Notes: a model not told the origin generated them from the sequence alone. A stretch of 51,760 bases of DNA from Psychrobacter sp. bablab_jr014 (GCF_016464015.1 NZ_JACDXT010000020.1:1-51760), one strand, 5' to 3'. Positions 14,420-22,918 are shown, counted from the first letter of the stretch. Program-made: numbers and translations.

Positions 14420-15715
14420 TTAGGGTACTACAGGAATAAATGCCCAAGGAAACGGCTGTACCCAAACAGACGTACCTGCAGGTACATCCCCGCTATCTTT
14501 GTCTAATATAGCAAAACAGTTGGCTTGGCTAAGCTGTTTGATACGGTGCGACTGCTGCCCTGCAAAACAAGTGACATCAAAACTGCCATCAACCTGCTGC
14601 ACCAACTGCGCGCGCTGAAAATCGGTGCGACCTTTTGCTTTTTTGGTGTCACAAGTCAAGCGTGCACGCAGTGTCAAAGGGGTAAGCAATGCTGGTGTAT
14701 GGATGCCTGATAAACGCCATAGCGCAGGAATCACAAACTGCATCGCGCCGACTACCGCTGACAAGGGGTTGCCAGGTAAACCAAAATACAGCACAGGCGT
14801 ATTATCGGCTTTATACAGCTCGCCAAATACAAAAGGCTTGCCAGGTTTCATGGCGACTTTGTAGTGATTGATATGACCCAGCGCATCAATCACGCGGGTT
14901 AAATAATCATAATCACCCACCGACACGCCTGCCGTTGAGATAAGCACGTCGCAATCTGTCGTGGCCTGCTGCACGGTTTCCTTGGTCTTGTCCCAATCAT
15001 CAGGAATAATACCGTAATCTTGCACTTTTATTGGCAACCCTGCCAACAGCTGTTTTAGGGTCGGTGTGTTGGCGTCATAAATCTGCGCGCTATGCGTGAG
15101 CGGCTGCCCCACGCTAACCAGCTCGTCCCCTGTCGCGAGGATACCCACAGTCAATGGACGATAGACGCTAATCTCGGCAACGCCCAAACTTGCCAGCAAG
15201 CTAATATCCGTTGGGGTGATACGCTGCCCTTTTAGCAGCACCGCTTCGTCTTCTGCAATCTCTTCACCTGCATAACGAATGTATTTGCCCGCAGGCGCGC
15301 TCGCCGTCAAAGAAATCGTGTCATGGTGATTGCTATTATCGGCAGCATTGGCAGAAAATCTTTCGGCCTCTTCTTGGATAACGATAGTATCACAGCCCTC
15401 AGGTACGACCGCACCTGTAAAGATACGCACGCCTTGATTCGTTTGGATAAGCCCTCGATAAGGGCTGCCCGCCTTAGATTCACCGACAATCTCAAGCGTT
15501 GCCCCTGACTCGGTATTGCTGCCTGTCGCGATGGCATAACCATCCATTGCCGAGACATTTTGGCGAGGTATCTCAAAAGGTGCGCGTACGTCCATTGCCA
15601 AAATATGATTGAGGCTATCGTCAAGTGTCAGGGTTTGCGTATTTAGCGTGACTTCGGTGTGATATTGCGCAATACGTTCGGTAATGGCCGCTTGCATCTG
15701 TTCAATGGTAATCAT
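14420..15715 (-). CDS. moeA: Molybdopterin molybdenumtransferase MoeA (431 aa)
   Basis: MoeA inserts molybdate into adenylated molybdopterin. The ~400-residue family domains are all recognisable: ALDxD-like N-terminal region with IPRQNVSAMDGYAI, the MoCF domain with ILATGDELV, STAGVSVGDYDYL, AMKPGKPFVFGEL and YFGLPGNPLSAVVG, and a C-terminal beta domain. The protein is cytoplasmic. It stands between mocA and moaA on the same strand, with 68 and 146 bases to its neighbours. Confidence 0.95.
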   Translation of the reverse strand: MITIEQMQAAITERIAQYHTEVTLNTQTLTLDDSLNHILAMDVRAPFEIPRQNVSAMDGYAIATGSNTESGATLEIVGESKAGSPYRGLIQTNQGVRIFTGAVVPEGCDTIVIQEEAERFSANAADNSNHHDTISLTASAPAGKYIRYAGEEIAEDEAVLLKGQRITPTDISLLASLGVAEISVYRPLTVGILATGDELVSVGQPLTHSAQIYDANTPTLKQLLAGLPIKVQDYGIIPDDWDKTKETVQQATTDCDVLISTAGVSVGDYDYLTRVIDALGHINHYKVAMKPGKPFVFGELYKADNTPVLYFGLPGNPLSAVVGAMQFVIPALWRLSGIHTPALLTPLTLRARLTCDTKKAKGRTDFQRAQLVQQVDGSFDVTCFAGQQSHRIKQLSQANCFAILDKDSGDVPAGTSVWVQPFPWAFIPVVP

Positions 15716-15783
15716 AAGGGCGGTGCTCCAAATAGGCTTATTATTCTTATTTTGTGATTTCTTTGGTTTTGCTGATGTTATAT

Positions 15784-16452
15784 TTACGCGTCAAGCCAGC
15801 CACAAGCTTTTGCATGTGCCAGCTGCGCAGGAGTATCAATATCTGTACTTAGTTTGGGATTATCGACAATATGTGGGGTGATATCTGTATGACGAATCAA
15901 GGCGCGCAGTCCTTTGTCCCCTGACAGCTTTGCATACCATGCCAACAGCTGCGCCTGCTCGACCACCACGGGCAATCCTAATATCTGCTTATCCTCACTA
16001 CTGGTATCGCTTGCAGGGTATTGGCTGACCGCAATCGGCTGCACTGCTGCCAAAAGGTCAGTCACATGCGCGCTGTCTAAATGAATCTGGTCTACACCCA
16101 TAATCAATACACGCCCGCACTCAGGTGCATGGATACGCAGCGCCTCAATACCCAACTGTAAGCTGTGCGCCATACCTAGGCCGCTTTGGTCGTTTTGCAC
16201 AACAATAAGCTGATTAGCAGGTACCTTTATACTTTGCACCGCAGTAGTGACGGCTGGCAAGTAACTGGGTACCACGGCGATGATTTTTTCAGCGCCACTT
16301 TTTAGCGCTATATGCAGCATGTGCGTTATCAAAGGCAGACGCGCGCGAAGTAATAATTGCTTTGGCGTACCTAAGCGCTGGCTCAGGCCTGCTGCCAAGA
16401 GTATCACCGCATGCGCGTTTGTCTGTGTCGTTTTGTTATGGTGCTGAATCAT
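15784..16452 (-). CDS. mocA: Molybdenum cofactor cytidylyltransferase, MocA type (222 aa)
   Basis: This nucleotidyltransferase has the NTP-binding N-terminus ILLAAGLSQRLGTPKQLLL. The LAAG form marks CTP-using MocA, whereas GTP-using MobA has LAGG. The central Asp of the metal site is in IMGVDQIHLDS. MocA makes the molybdopterin cytosine dinucleotide form used by xanthine-oxidase-family enzymes. That is exactly the enzyme class encoded immediately upstream (17684-21770), so cofactor form and client agree. It lies 26 bases behind the XdhC-family gene in the same transcript. MobA-like function for other enzymes is unlikely but not excluded. Confidence 0.85.
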   Translation of the reverse strand: MIQHHNKTTQTNAHAVILLAAGLSQRLGTPKQLLLRARLPLITHMLHIALKSGAEKIIAVVPSYLPAVTTAVQSIKVPANQLIVVQNDQSGLGMAHSLQLGIEALRIHAPECGRVLIMGVDQIHLDSAHVTDLLAAVQPIAVSQYPASDTSSEDKQILGLPVVVEQAQLLAWYAKLSGDKGLRALIRHTDITPHIVDNPKLSTDIDTPAQLAHAKACGWLDA

Positions 16453-16478
16453 TGTAGCTGAGTCGTCATACTTGGGTG

Positions 16479-17684
16479 TCAGTCAGTGGCTTCAATTCGG
16501 CGAACAGGTTGCGGGTTTACGGACGTATGACTAGTTATCTTATGCAGCACTTCTTGCATCTGCGCCATAATACCAAGCGCCAATGCCGCTGCGCCATCAC
16601 CGCCCAATTTATAGCCAATAGGATAGTGCAGCTTATCAAGCCCTGCAAATGATGCCTCAGGGTCTTGTTCGCGTATTTCCATCAAGAGCCGCTCGGTACG
16701 ATAGCTCGGCCCAAGCTGTCCAAGATAATGATAATGGTCAGGATAAGGCAGTAGTGTTTTTAAGCGCGCTCGGTCTTGGCTAAGACTGTGCGACATCAAG
16801 GCAACGGCAGCGTTACGGCTCAGCGTTAACAAGGTCTCTTCATCATCAAGCGCTACGCATTGCACTTCATCCGCCGCCATGAAGCGAGCGCGCGTGGCAT
16901 AGTGGGCGCGGCTATCAATAACCGTCACATGCCAATCTTGCATCTTCGCCAATGTCACCAGTGGCGGGACGTCTGTCCCCGCACCGCAAATCAGCAAACG
17001 TAACTGCGGACACAAGCGCTGTACCAACCATGCTTGCCCATTTTCTAAAGAGACGTAATCGCTACTGCTGGTCACTGCAGCAGTTTGCTGCAACTGCTGT
17101 GCTGCTTTAATAAGTGCCGTTTGCGTCTCGCTACCTACCTTTGCATCAAAACTCTCTGTATCAAAATCACTGCCGTCGTCACACTGTACGTTAGAGCTAT
17201 CATTGTTCAGCCAAAGTCGTGTGCCGATGGGTGTGACCTGCTGGTCTTTGGTTGTTGATTGAATCAATGTGGCAACCAAACGTGGTATTTGGTTACGACG
17301 CACCTCCCGCAATTCTTTCAAAAAGGTAGCGGCCTTGGGCAAGTGCTCAAATAAAACGTGAACGCGACCGTTACACCCTAAGCCGAAGTTTAGGGCGTCG
17401 TCATAACCATCATAGCCATCATCTTCGTGTTCGTTGTCGCCTGTTTGATAAATTTGCACAGTACTGCCTGTACGTGTGAGCCAAAAAGCGCGCTTGATGA
17501 TATGCGGCTCAAGACAACCCCCACTAACCATACCGACCGAACGCCCATCCGCACAGATGAGCATCATTGCCCCTGCACGTCTGTAGGCTGAACCTTCAGT
17601 ATGAACGACAGTTGCCAGTACCGCATCTGTGCCATCTTGCTCAGCCGACTGGGCAAGGCTTAATAGCTCGCTTAGCTCCGACAT
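16479..17684 (-). CDS. XdhC/PaoD-family molybdoenzyme maturation factor (401 aa)
   Basis: XdhC-family proteins bind the finished cofactor, promote its sulfuration and insert it into xanthine-oxidase-type enzymes; PaoD does this for PaoABC. Seen here are the N-terminal domain with GSAYRRAGAMMLI and GMVSGGCLEPHI, and a C-terminal Rossmann domain with LLICGAGTDVPPLV...VIDSRAHYATRARF and YHYLGQLGPSYRTERLL. It is longer than typical members. One insertion is very acidic (NEHEDDGYDGYDD, ~103-115) and another Ser/Asp-rich stretch lies around 165-205. The ATG overlaps the stop of the large oxidoreductase subunit by one base, fitting its role as a dedicated chaperone. It is cytoplasmic. Confidence 0.88.
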   Translation of the reverse strand: MSELSELLSLAQSAEQDGTDAVLATVVHTEGSAYRRAGAMMLICADGRSVGMVSGGCLEPHIIKRAFWLTRTGSTVQIYQTGDNEHEDDGYDGYDDALNFGLGCNGRVHVLFEHLPKAATFLKELREVRRNQIPRLVATLIQSTTKDQQVTPIGTRLWLNNDSSNVQCDDGSDFDTESFDAKVGSETQTALIKAAQQLQQTAAVTSSSDYVSLENGQAWLVQRLCPQLRLLICGAGTDVPPLVTLAKMQDWHVTVIDSRAHYATRARFMAADEVQCVALDDEETLLTLSRNAAVALMSHSLSQDRARLKTLLPYPDHYHYLGQLGPSYRTERLLMEIREQDPEASFAGLDKLHYPIGYKLGGDGAAALALGIMAQMQEVLHKITSHTSVNPQPVRRIEATD

Positions 17685-20107
17685 TAAGCGCTCGCAGGCG
17701 CATCAGGCAGATGCTCAATGAGTTTGTCTAAAGTAATTGGGAAGTCATACACACGGATACCAACCGCGTTGTACACTGCGTTAGCAATCGCGGCAGCTGC
17801 TCCCGAGATAGCGGTTTCGCCAATACCTTTGATATGCATCGGGTTGGTATACGGGTCATCTTCATCGACCAAGATAACGTCCAGCTGCGGCACATCCGCA
17901 TTGACAGGTACGTGATACTCTGCAAGGTCATGGTTGCATAAACGGCCATCACGCTTATCAAAAATCAATTGCTCCATCAGCGCTGAGCCAATACCAAATA
18001 CCATGCCACCATAACACTGGGACGTGGCTGTCTTTTGGTTCAAAATACGGCCTGCAGCAAATGCCCCTGTCATACGGCGTACCCGTATTTCGCCTGTGAC
18101 GCGGTGTACAGCAACTTCGGCAAAGTTTGCGCCGTATGAGGCTTGACGGTAATTGTCGCCATTTTTACCTGGCTTTATCTGCCCCTTAGCAATCAGTTGC
18201 GGCTCATCATAGTGACTTAAAATATCGGCAAGCGCATAGCTGTTGTCATTGTCAAAATTATATTGTACGCCGGCGTCTTCTGTCCCTTTCCCCATACGCT
18301 GTGCAATTCGGCCTTTGATATGCTTAGCCGCTTTAGCGCCCGCTTCTTTTAGCGCTTCTTGGCTGCTGCTTGGGGTATGTACGCCCGCTTCTTGTACGCG
18401 CCCATCTTGTAGCTGCATGGTATCACTGTATAAACCAACGGTACTTGCCAACTGCTCGCGCAAATTTTCGCACGCCAAACAAATACCGCTGCCCGCACTT
18501 GCGGCACCAAAACTGCCACCACTGCCTGATGCTGGCGGCAAATCACTGTCTCCCAGTACCATTTCGATATGATCAAGCGGTAAACCAAGCATGTCGGCCG
18601 CAACTTGAGAAAACACGGTATACGAGCCTGTACCGATATCTGTCATATCCGTTTCCACCACCGCTTTTACACCATACTTAGTAGAGGCGTCACGCTTAAG
18701 TGTCACACGCGCCTCTGACGGCTGTAACCTATTCCCCCGTGCAGCGGCCGCCATACCCATACCGATCCACCAGTCTCCTTCTAAACGGCTGGCAGGTTTT
18801 TGGGGACGCTCTGACCAGCCAAATTGCTCAGCTGCGGTATCCATACACTCAACCAATTTGCGCGTTGAAAAAGGAATGTTTTGGCTTGGGTCAACGTCTG
18901 GTTCGTTTTGTCGGCGCAGCTCAACAGGATCAACGCCCGCCTTCTCTGCCAATTCGTCCATCGCACACTCAAGCGCAATCTGTCCGACCGCTTCCCCTGG
19001 CGCACGCATAGAGCCTGATAGGGTTTGGTTGGTATCGACCATTTGATATTTTACGCGACGATTGTCACCGCGATACAGATAATGCGTCGATAATGCAGAC
19101 GGCTCAAAAAAGCTCTCACCAGGCAAGTTGCTAGAGATGTTTTCATGAATAATAGTGTCAATAATACCCGCTTGGTTTGCGCCAAGCGCCACACGTTGAC
19201 GGGTATTTGAACGACGTACGGTCGCTGACATGACTTGTGGTCGCGTCATCACAATACGTACAGGACGCTCAATCTCTTTTGCTGCAATCGCGGCAGCAAT
19301 AGATTCAGGCGCGATACCAAGCTTACTGCCAAAGCCGCCACCCACATAGCGAGCAATCAGTTGGACATTTTTTTCATCCATATCTAAGGCATCAGCCACT
19401 TGTTTTTTGCATGAGGCCAGCATTTGATTGGAGGTATATAAGGTTAAATGCTCACCATCCCACTCGGCGATGGTCGCATGCGGCTCCATTGCCGCCCCAT
19501 TTTGGCTGGGCGTATGATAAATGCGGTCAATCGTAATGGCCGCGTCTTTTAGCGTTTTATCAGGGTCGCCTTGCTCATTGTTTTTATCTGAGCCTTGTTT
19601 TTCATTGACATCATGCGCGTCATCAAGTGCTTTTTCAAAATCAAGCACCGCATTATCACTGTCGTCTTTATATTCGATGATCAGCGCCTCTGCCCCTGCT
19701 CGCGCTGCTTCAAAACTCTCAGCAATGACCGCAGCAATCGGTTGCCCATGATAATAAATGTCTTTAGCGCCTTGAGTTGGCGCTTTTTCTTCGGTGCCTT
19801 GTTGTGAATTGCGTAAAAAACGCTCGGCATCCGTCACAACGGTAATAATGCCGTCCATTTTGTCCAAGACGCTGCTGTCAATATTGGTCACTGAGCCTTT
19901 GGCAATCTTAGCCCCGACCAAAACGCCATAAGCAATATTGTCCAGTTGCACTTCGGCACTATACGTAGCTTGACCGCTAACTTTTAATGCGCCTTCTACG
20001 CGGCTTACATCGCTACCAACGAGTTTGCTTTTGGTTTTGGCAAGTAGAGAATCGACAGCCGTATCCATGGTCATTTTTTTACTGGGTTCTGACTGAAATA
20101 GCGCCAT
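17684..20107 (-). CDS. paoC: Aldehyde oxidoreductase/xanthine dehydrogenase family molybdenum subunit, PaoC-like (807 aa)
   Basis: This is the catalytic subunit that binds the molybdopterin cytosine dinucleotide and hydroxylates the substrate. Family blocks in order: ISGQATYSAEV near the start, MEPHATIAEWDGEHLTLY, the Gly-rich GGGFGSKLG, the substrate/cofactor region SGSMRAPGEAVGQIALECAMDELA, and the C-terminal KGIGETA holding the catalytic Glu (about Glu-764). Length and the QPSEARVTL/YGANFAEVAVHRVTGEI phrases resemble E. coli PaoC more than true xanthine dehydrogenase XdhB. Together with the two subunits upstream it would form an alpha-beta-gamma aldehyde oxidoreductase. The physiological substrate cannot be read from sequence. 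Two bases separate it from the FAD subunit, and it overlaps the chaperone gene. Confidence 0.85.
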   Translation of the reverse strand: MALFQSEPSKKMTMDTAVDSLLAKTKSKLVGSDVSRVEGALKVSGQATYSAEVQLDNIAYGVLVGAKIAKGSVTNIDSSVLDKMDGIITVVTDAERFLRNSQQGTEEKAPTQGAKDIYYHGQPIAAVIAESFEAARAGAEALIIEYKDDSDNAVLDFEKALDDAHDVNEKQGSDKNNEQGDPDKTLKDAAITIDRIYHTPSQNGAAMEPHATIAEWDGEHLTLYTSNQMLASCKKQVADALDMDEKNVQLIARYVGGGFGSKLGIAPESIAAAIAAKEIERPVRIVMTRPQVMSATVRRSNTRQRVALGANQAGIIDTIIHENISSNLPGESFFEPSALSTHYLYRGDNRRVKYQMVDTNQTLSGSMRAPGEAVGQIALECAMDELAEKAGVDPVELRRQNEPDVDPSQNIPFSTRKLVECMDTAAEQFGWSERPQKPASRLEGDWWIGMGMAAAARGNRLQPSEARVTLKRDASTKYGVKAVVETDMTDIGTGSYTVFSQVAADMLGLPLDHIEMVLGDSDLPPASGSGGSFGAASAGSGICLACENLREQLASTVGLYSDTMQLQDGRVQEAGVHTPSSSQEALKEAGAKAAKHIKGRIAQRMGKGTEDAGVQYNFDNDNSYALADILSHYDEPQLIAKGQIKPGKNGDNYRQASYGANFAEVAVHRVTGEIRVRRMTGAFAAGRILNQKTATSQCYGGMVFGIGSALMEQLIFDKRDGRLCNHDLAEYHVPVNADVPQLDVILVDEDDPYTNPMHIKGIGETAISGAAAAIANAVYNAVGIRVYDFPITLDKLIEHLPDAPASA

Positions 20108-20109
20108 GG

Positions 20110-21102
20110 TTATACTCCCTGTGCGCGGCAGGCACGCTCAATAATTTGTGTAAGTAGACGACGGGTCAGTACGATTTTAAAATCATTTTGTCCATGGCCT
20201 TTTGCATCTTGTAGCAAGGTATCGGCGGCTTTGTTAATAGCGTCTTTATCGCCTTTTGTACCGACCAAGCAGGCCTCTGCCGCTTCATCACGCCACGGTT
20301 TTGCCCCAATACCACCAAAGGCAAGACGCACGGTTTTTAATGTGCCAGCCTCGTCTTTGTCAATCACAGCAGCGCAAGACACCAAGGCAAAGGCATAAGA
20401 GGCACGGTCGCGTACTTTGTCATAGGTGTGCATGCCCTTAATGGGCGCAGGCAGAGTGACATGCGTAATCAGCTCACCTGGCTCTAATACGTTTTCTTTG
20501 TGCGGGCTGTCTTCAGGCAAACGATAAAAATTTTCGATAGCGATTGTGCGAGTATCGCCATTTGCTTTTTGCGTTTCGATGGTGGCATCCAGCAGGCGCA
20601 TGGCCACTGCCATATCAGAAGGATGCTGCGCGATGCATGAATCGCTCGTGCCTAAGATGGCAAGCGCACGGTTTTCACCCTCTATCGCAGGGCAGCCAGA
20701 ATTTGGCTCGCGTTTATTACACGCACTATCAGTTTGATAAAAGTAATAGCAGCGAGTGCGCTGAAGCAGGTTGCCGCCTGTGGTGGCTTTATTACGCAAC
20801 TGACCTGACGCACCCGCCAAGAGTGCGCGCGCTAACACAGGATAGTTGGCAAGCACCTTTGGATGCGCCGCAAGGTCGCTATTGGTCACAAGGGTACCAA
20901 TACGCAGGCCACCATCGTCTGTGTCCTCAACTTGTGCTAGCTCAAGACGGGTAATGTCTACAAGCTTGATTGGCGTCTCAACCTCAAGCTTCATCAAGTC
21001 CAACAGGTTTGTCCCGCCTGCGATAAACGTATTGCCATGATGGGCAGCAGCTTGGCTGGCATCCGTCGCGCTATCGGCGCGCTGATATTCAAAGGCTCTC
21101 AT
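20110..21102 (-). CDS. paoB: Aldehyde oxidoreductase FAD-binding subunit, PaoB-like (330 aa)
   Basis: This medium subunit carries FAD and passes electrons from the iron-sulfur clusters to the acceptor. The FAD motifs FIAGGTNLLDLMK (~27-39) and NKATTGGNLLQRTRC (~104-118) are clear. The following loop has Cys-118, Cys-128, Cys-137 and Cys-156 in CYYFYQTDSACNKREPNSGC and SDSCIAQHPSDM. This insertion is found in PaoB and relatives and binds an extra [4Fe-4S] cluster, distinguishing it from ordinary xanthine-dehydrogenase FAD subunits. The start overlaps the end of the 2Fe-2S subunit gene by four bases (ATGA). Confidence 0.87.
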   Translation of the reverse strand: MRAFEYQRADSATDASQAAAHHGNTFIAGGTNLLDLMKLEVETPIKLVDITRLELAQVEDTDDGGLRIGTLVTNSDLAAHPKVLANYPVLARALLAGASGQLRNKATTGGNLLQRTRCYYFYQTDSACNKREPNSGCPAIEGENRALAILGTSDSCIAQHPSDMAVAMRLLDATIETQKANGDTRTIAIENFYRLPEDSPHKENVLEPGELITHVTLPAPIKGMHTYDKVRDRASYAFALVSCAAVIDKDEAGTLKTVRLAFGGIGAKPWRDEAAEACLVGTKGDKDAINKAADTLLQDAKGHGQNDFKIVLTRRLLTQIIERACRAQGV

Positions 21103-21770
21103 GCGTCGACTCCTTGTACTTGCGCTTTGGCTTGGGCGAGGCTATCAGTATTGGTCTTGCTCGGCGTCTGCACATCGCTGGCAGGTGGCGACCAAATGCC
21201 ACTGACTGCACCTTTTTTGTTGTTATTCGCGTGATTATCAGTCGATGCGTTTGCCTCAGACAGGTCACCATCCAGCACCTCTTTGATGGCTTTAATGATA
21301 TTGGGATACGCTGAGCAGCGGCAAATATTACCACTCATACGTTCTGCAATTTCTTGGATTTGTAGCACATCAGGCGCTTGCAAGTCTGCGCTCACATGAC
21401 TTGGCCACTGGTTTTTAACCTCTTCGATTAATGCGGTGGCAGAACATATTTGCCCTGGTGTGCAATAACCACATTGAAACGCGTCATGCTTGGCAAAGGC
21501 TTCTTGCAACGCCGATAGGTTATCAGGCATTCCGACCCCTTCAATGGTGGTAATCTCGTCACCATCATGCATGACTGCCAGTGTCAAACAGCCATTAATA
21601 CGGCGACCATTAATCAGCATGGTACATGCACCGCACTGTCCGTGGTCACAGCCTTTTTTTGCACCAGTAAGGTTTAAATGATGACGACACACATCAAGGA
21701 GTGTCGTTCGCGGGTCTAAATCGTGCAGCTCATAGCGCTGCTTATTGATCGTCAAAGTTAAGGTAGACAT
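21099..21770 (-). CDS. paoA: Aldehyde oxidoreductase 2Fe-2S subunit, PaoA-like (223 aa)
   Basis: This small subunit carries two [2Fe-2S] clusters. Plant-ferredoxin-type cysteines are Cys-41, -46, -49 and -61 (GCDHGQCGAC ... C), and the second cluster uses Cys-100, -103, -150 and -152 (QCGYCTPGQI ... NICRC). E. coli PaoA has a Tat signal sending the complex to the periplasm. Here the protein begins directly with the first strand (MSTLTLTINKQRYEL), so the complex should remain in the cytoplasm. Beyond the fold (~167) there is a ~55-residue Ser/Asn/Ala-rich tail of low complexity, not usual in the family. It is the first gene of the 12-kb minus-strand molybdenum block, so a promoter should lie in 21771-22090. 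Confidence 0.88.
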   Translation of the reverse strand: MSTLTLTINKQRYELHDLDPRTTLLDVCRHHLNLTGAKKGCDHGQCGACTMLINGRRINGCLTLAVMHDGDEITTIEGVGMPDNLSALQEAFAKHDAFQCGYCTPGQICSATALIEEVKNQWPSHVSADLQAPDVLQIQEIAERMSGNICRCSAYPNIIKAIKEVLDGDLSEANASTDNHANNNKKGAVSGIWSPPASDVQTPSKTNTDSLAQAKAQVQGVDA

Positions 21771-22086
21771 GCTGGCTTTCTCGCTGGCAAAAGGTCGAAT
21801 GGATAATCGTTATATAACGTTTTATGTTTTATATCGGTGTGATTTTTAGCGTCGTTATCGTTATAAGATGCATTGCTTAGATTTTGATTAAACCATGCAT
21901 CTTTGACTGATTTGGTTACTTCATAAGGCGTTTTTGTAGCTTATTGCTAAGATAAGCGGTAGTTTTGTGCAGATAACCTTGTCAAACTAAAGCTTGTCGT
22001 GTCTATTCACCAAAAAGGTTCTATCTAAAAAGATTGGAGGTACTACAGAAATTATGAAGGCCAAGTATTCACCCAAATAATGAGGC

Positions 22087-22113
22087 ATAAAAAAAGCGCC
22101 CAAAAAGGACGCT
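22087..22113 (-). terminator. Rho-independent terminator for folB-folK transcript
   Basis: On the minus strand, AGCGTCC-TTTTT-GGGCGCT forms a 7-bp stem (one G-U pair) followed by seven Ts. It lies ~270 bases past the folK-like stop and before paoA, so it separates the two transcripts. Confidence 0.65.
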
Positions 22114-22173
22114 GTTATTACTGATTAAACTACTTTTATGGCAGATATTTTTAGCACTACCTTAACTTTACTG

Positions 22174-22263
22174 CTAATAGACCTCTTGCATAAGTCATCG
22201 CTAGCCCTTGTAACTCCGTCAGTCAAAGTCAATAAACTGGTACTTTTGCAAGAGATCTAATAG
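22174..22263. repeat. 90-bp element with 22-bp imperfect terminal inverted repeats (MITE-like)
   Basis: The left end CTAATAGACCTCTTGCATAA and the reverse complement of the right end, CTATTAGATCTCTTGCAAAA, agree at 19 of the first 22 bases. The outermost CTAATAG occurs directly repeated at both edges (22174-22180 and 22257-22263). The interior (~45 bp) cannot encode anything. This is the form of a non-autonomous transposon relic. A GACCTCTTGCAAAA-type end resembles some IS5-group insertion sequences from memory, but the parent element cannot be named from this window. No second copy is seen here. Confidence 0.55.
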
Positions 22264-22288
22264 CTAATAAAGTTGGTGCAGTGATATC

Positions 22289-22353
22289 AAACGCTATTTT
22301 TCTCGCTTGCTGTGACTTTGTCTCCAGAGGCTGCGAAAAATAGCGTTTAATCG
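22289..22353 (-). repeat. Palindromic intergenic repeat, copy A
   Basis: There are perfect 13-bp inverted ends, AAACGCTATTTTT (22289-22301) and AAAAATAGCGTTT (22336-22348). The interior, read on the minus strand, contains CGCAGCCTCTGGAGACAAAG followed by TCACAGCAAGC. The same interior with one substitution occurs at 38552-38620 in the opposite orientation. It can fold into a long hairpin when transcribed. It lies just before the folK-like stop and could help end that transcript. Confidence 0.75.
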
Positions 22354-22380
22354 CAAATACCTATCATGGCGTGTCTTTTT

Positions 22381-22914
22381 TTATTTAGACTCAACCATAT
22401 CCCCCTTGTCACTTAAGCCCATCGCCGCAAGCAGCGCTGTCACGCCGATATGCTCATGGGCCTTTAGCGGCATACGATTGCTTAGTAGTTGCCATTCTGC
22501 GCTAGTGTCACTGGCCTTAATCAATAACGTATCAATATCCATCGTTACCAAACGCACGGTATCTGTTGTCATTAAAGCGCCGCGGCAGCGATTGCAATCG
22601 GTTTCTAGCGCGGCAAACTCGCGTTGTAGGGCTACTAACGTGCGCGCTTGGTACAAACGCAAATATACACATTGATTGACGTAATCAGGTTTTGGGCGCT
22701 CAGGTGTCGCGGTAAAGTCAGGGTTTTGATACGCGTCTGAGTAATGCGCCTCTCCAAGTGCTACAAGCTTATCTTGAACATACGCCAAGTGCTTTTTTGC
22801 TTGATAGTTGCTGCCAAGCGCAAGTACCACTTCACTTATCAGTAGCGCCTTGACAGTCTCAGGCGCGATTGTTTCCAAGGTATCTATCGCACGTGTATTT
22901 TGTACGTCACGCAT
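22381..22914 (-). CDS. Divergent FolK-like (HPPK) protein next to folB (177 aa)
   Basis: The fold resembles 6-hydroxymethyl-7,8-dihydropterin pyrophosphokinase: VLALGSN (GSN at 34-36), a helix, PDYVNQCVYLRL (~76-87), an ALETD helix and VTMDIDTLLI with Asp-126 and Asp-128 at the metal-binding D-x-D. Several catalytic-loop residues of HPPK (the R-W-x-P-R-T region) are not recognisable. So it may be a weak or altered enzyme, with the true FolK elsewhere. I use the ATG at 22914, five bases past the folB stop with AGGA upstream; the longer frame from 23049 would overlap folB by 131 bases. It forms a two-gene operon with folB. An extra ~28 residues precede the domain. Confidence 0.65.
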   Translation of the reverse strand: MRDVQNTRAIDTLETIAPETVKALLISEVVLALGSNYQAKKHLAYVQDKLVALGEAHYSDAYQNPDFTATPERPKPDYVNQCVYLRLYQARTLVALQREFAALETDCNRCRGALMTTDTVRLVTMDIDTLLIKASDTSAEWQLLSNRMPLKAHEHIGVTALLAAMGLSDKGDMVESK

Positions 22915-22918
22915 CACG

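Larger units (their letters stand above)
21771..22380. other. 610-bp intergenic region ahead of the molybdenum block
   Basis: Between the paoA start and the folK-like stop lie, in order: an AT-rich stretch presumably carrying the paoA promoter (21771-22080, no clear -35/-10 picked), a minus-strand terminator (22087-22113), a 90-bp element with 22-bp inverted ends (22174-22263) and a palindromic repeat copy (22289-22353). No protein-coding frame is convincing. Confidence 0.6.

Noticed and set aside
18243..20954. Several 100-codon plus-strand open frames opposite paoB/paoC
   Set aside because: They lie antisense to strongly conserved oxidoreductase subunits and are expected by chance in GC-richer coding DNA.
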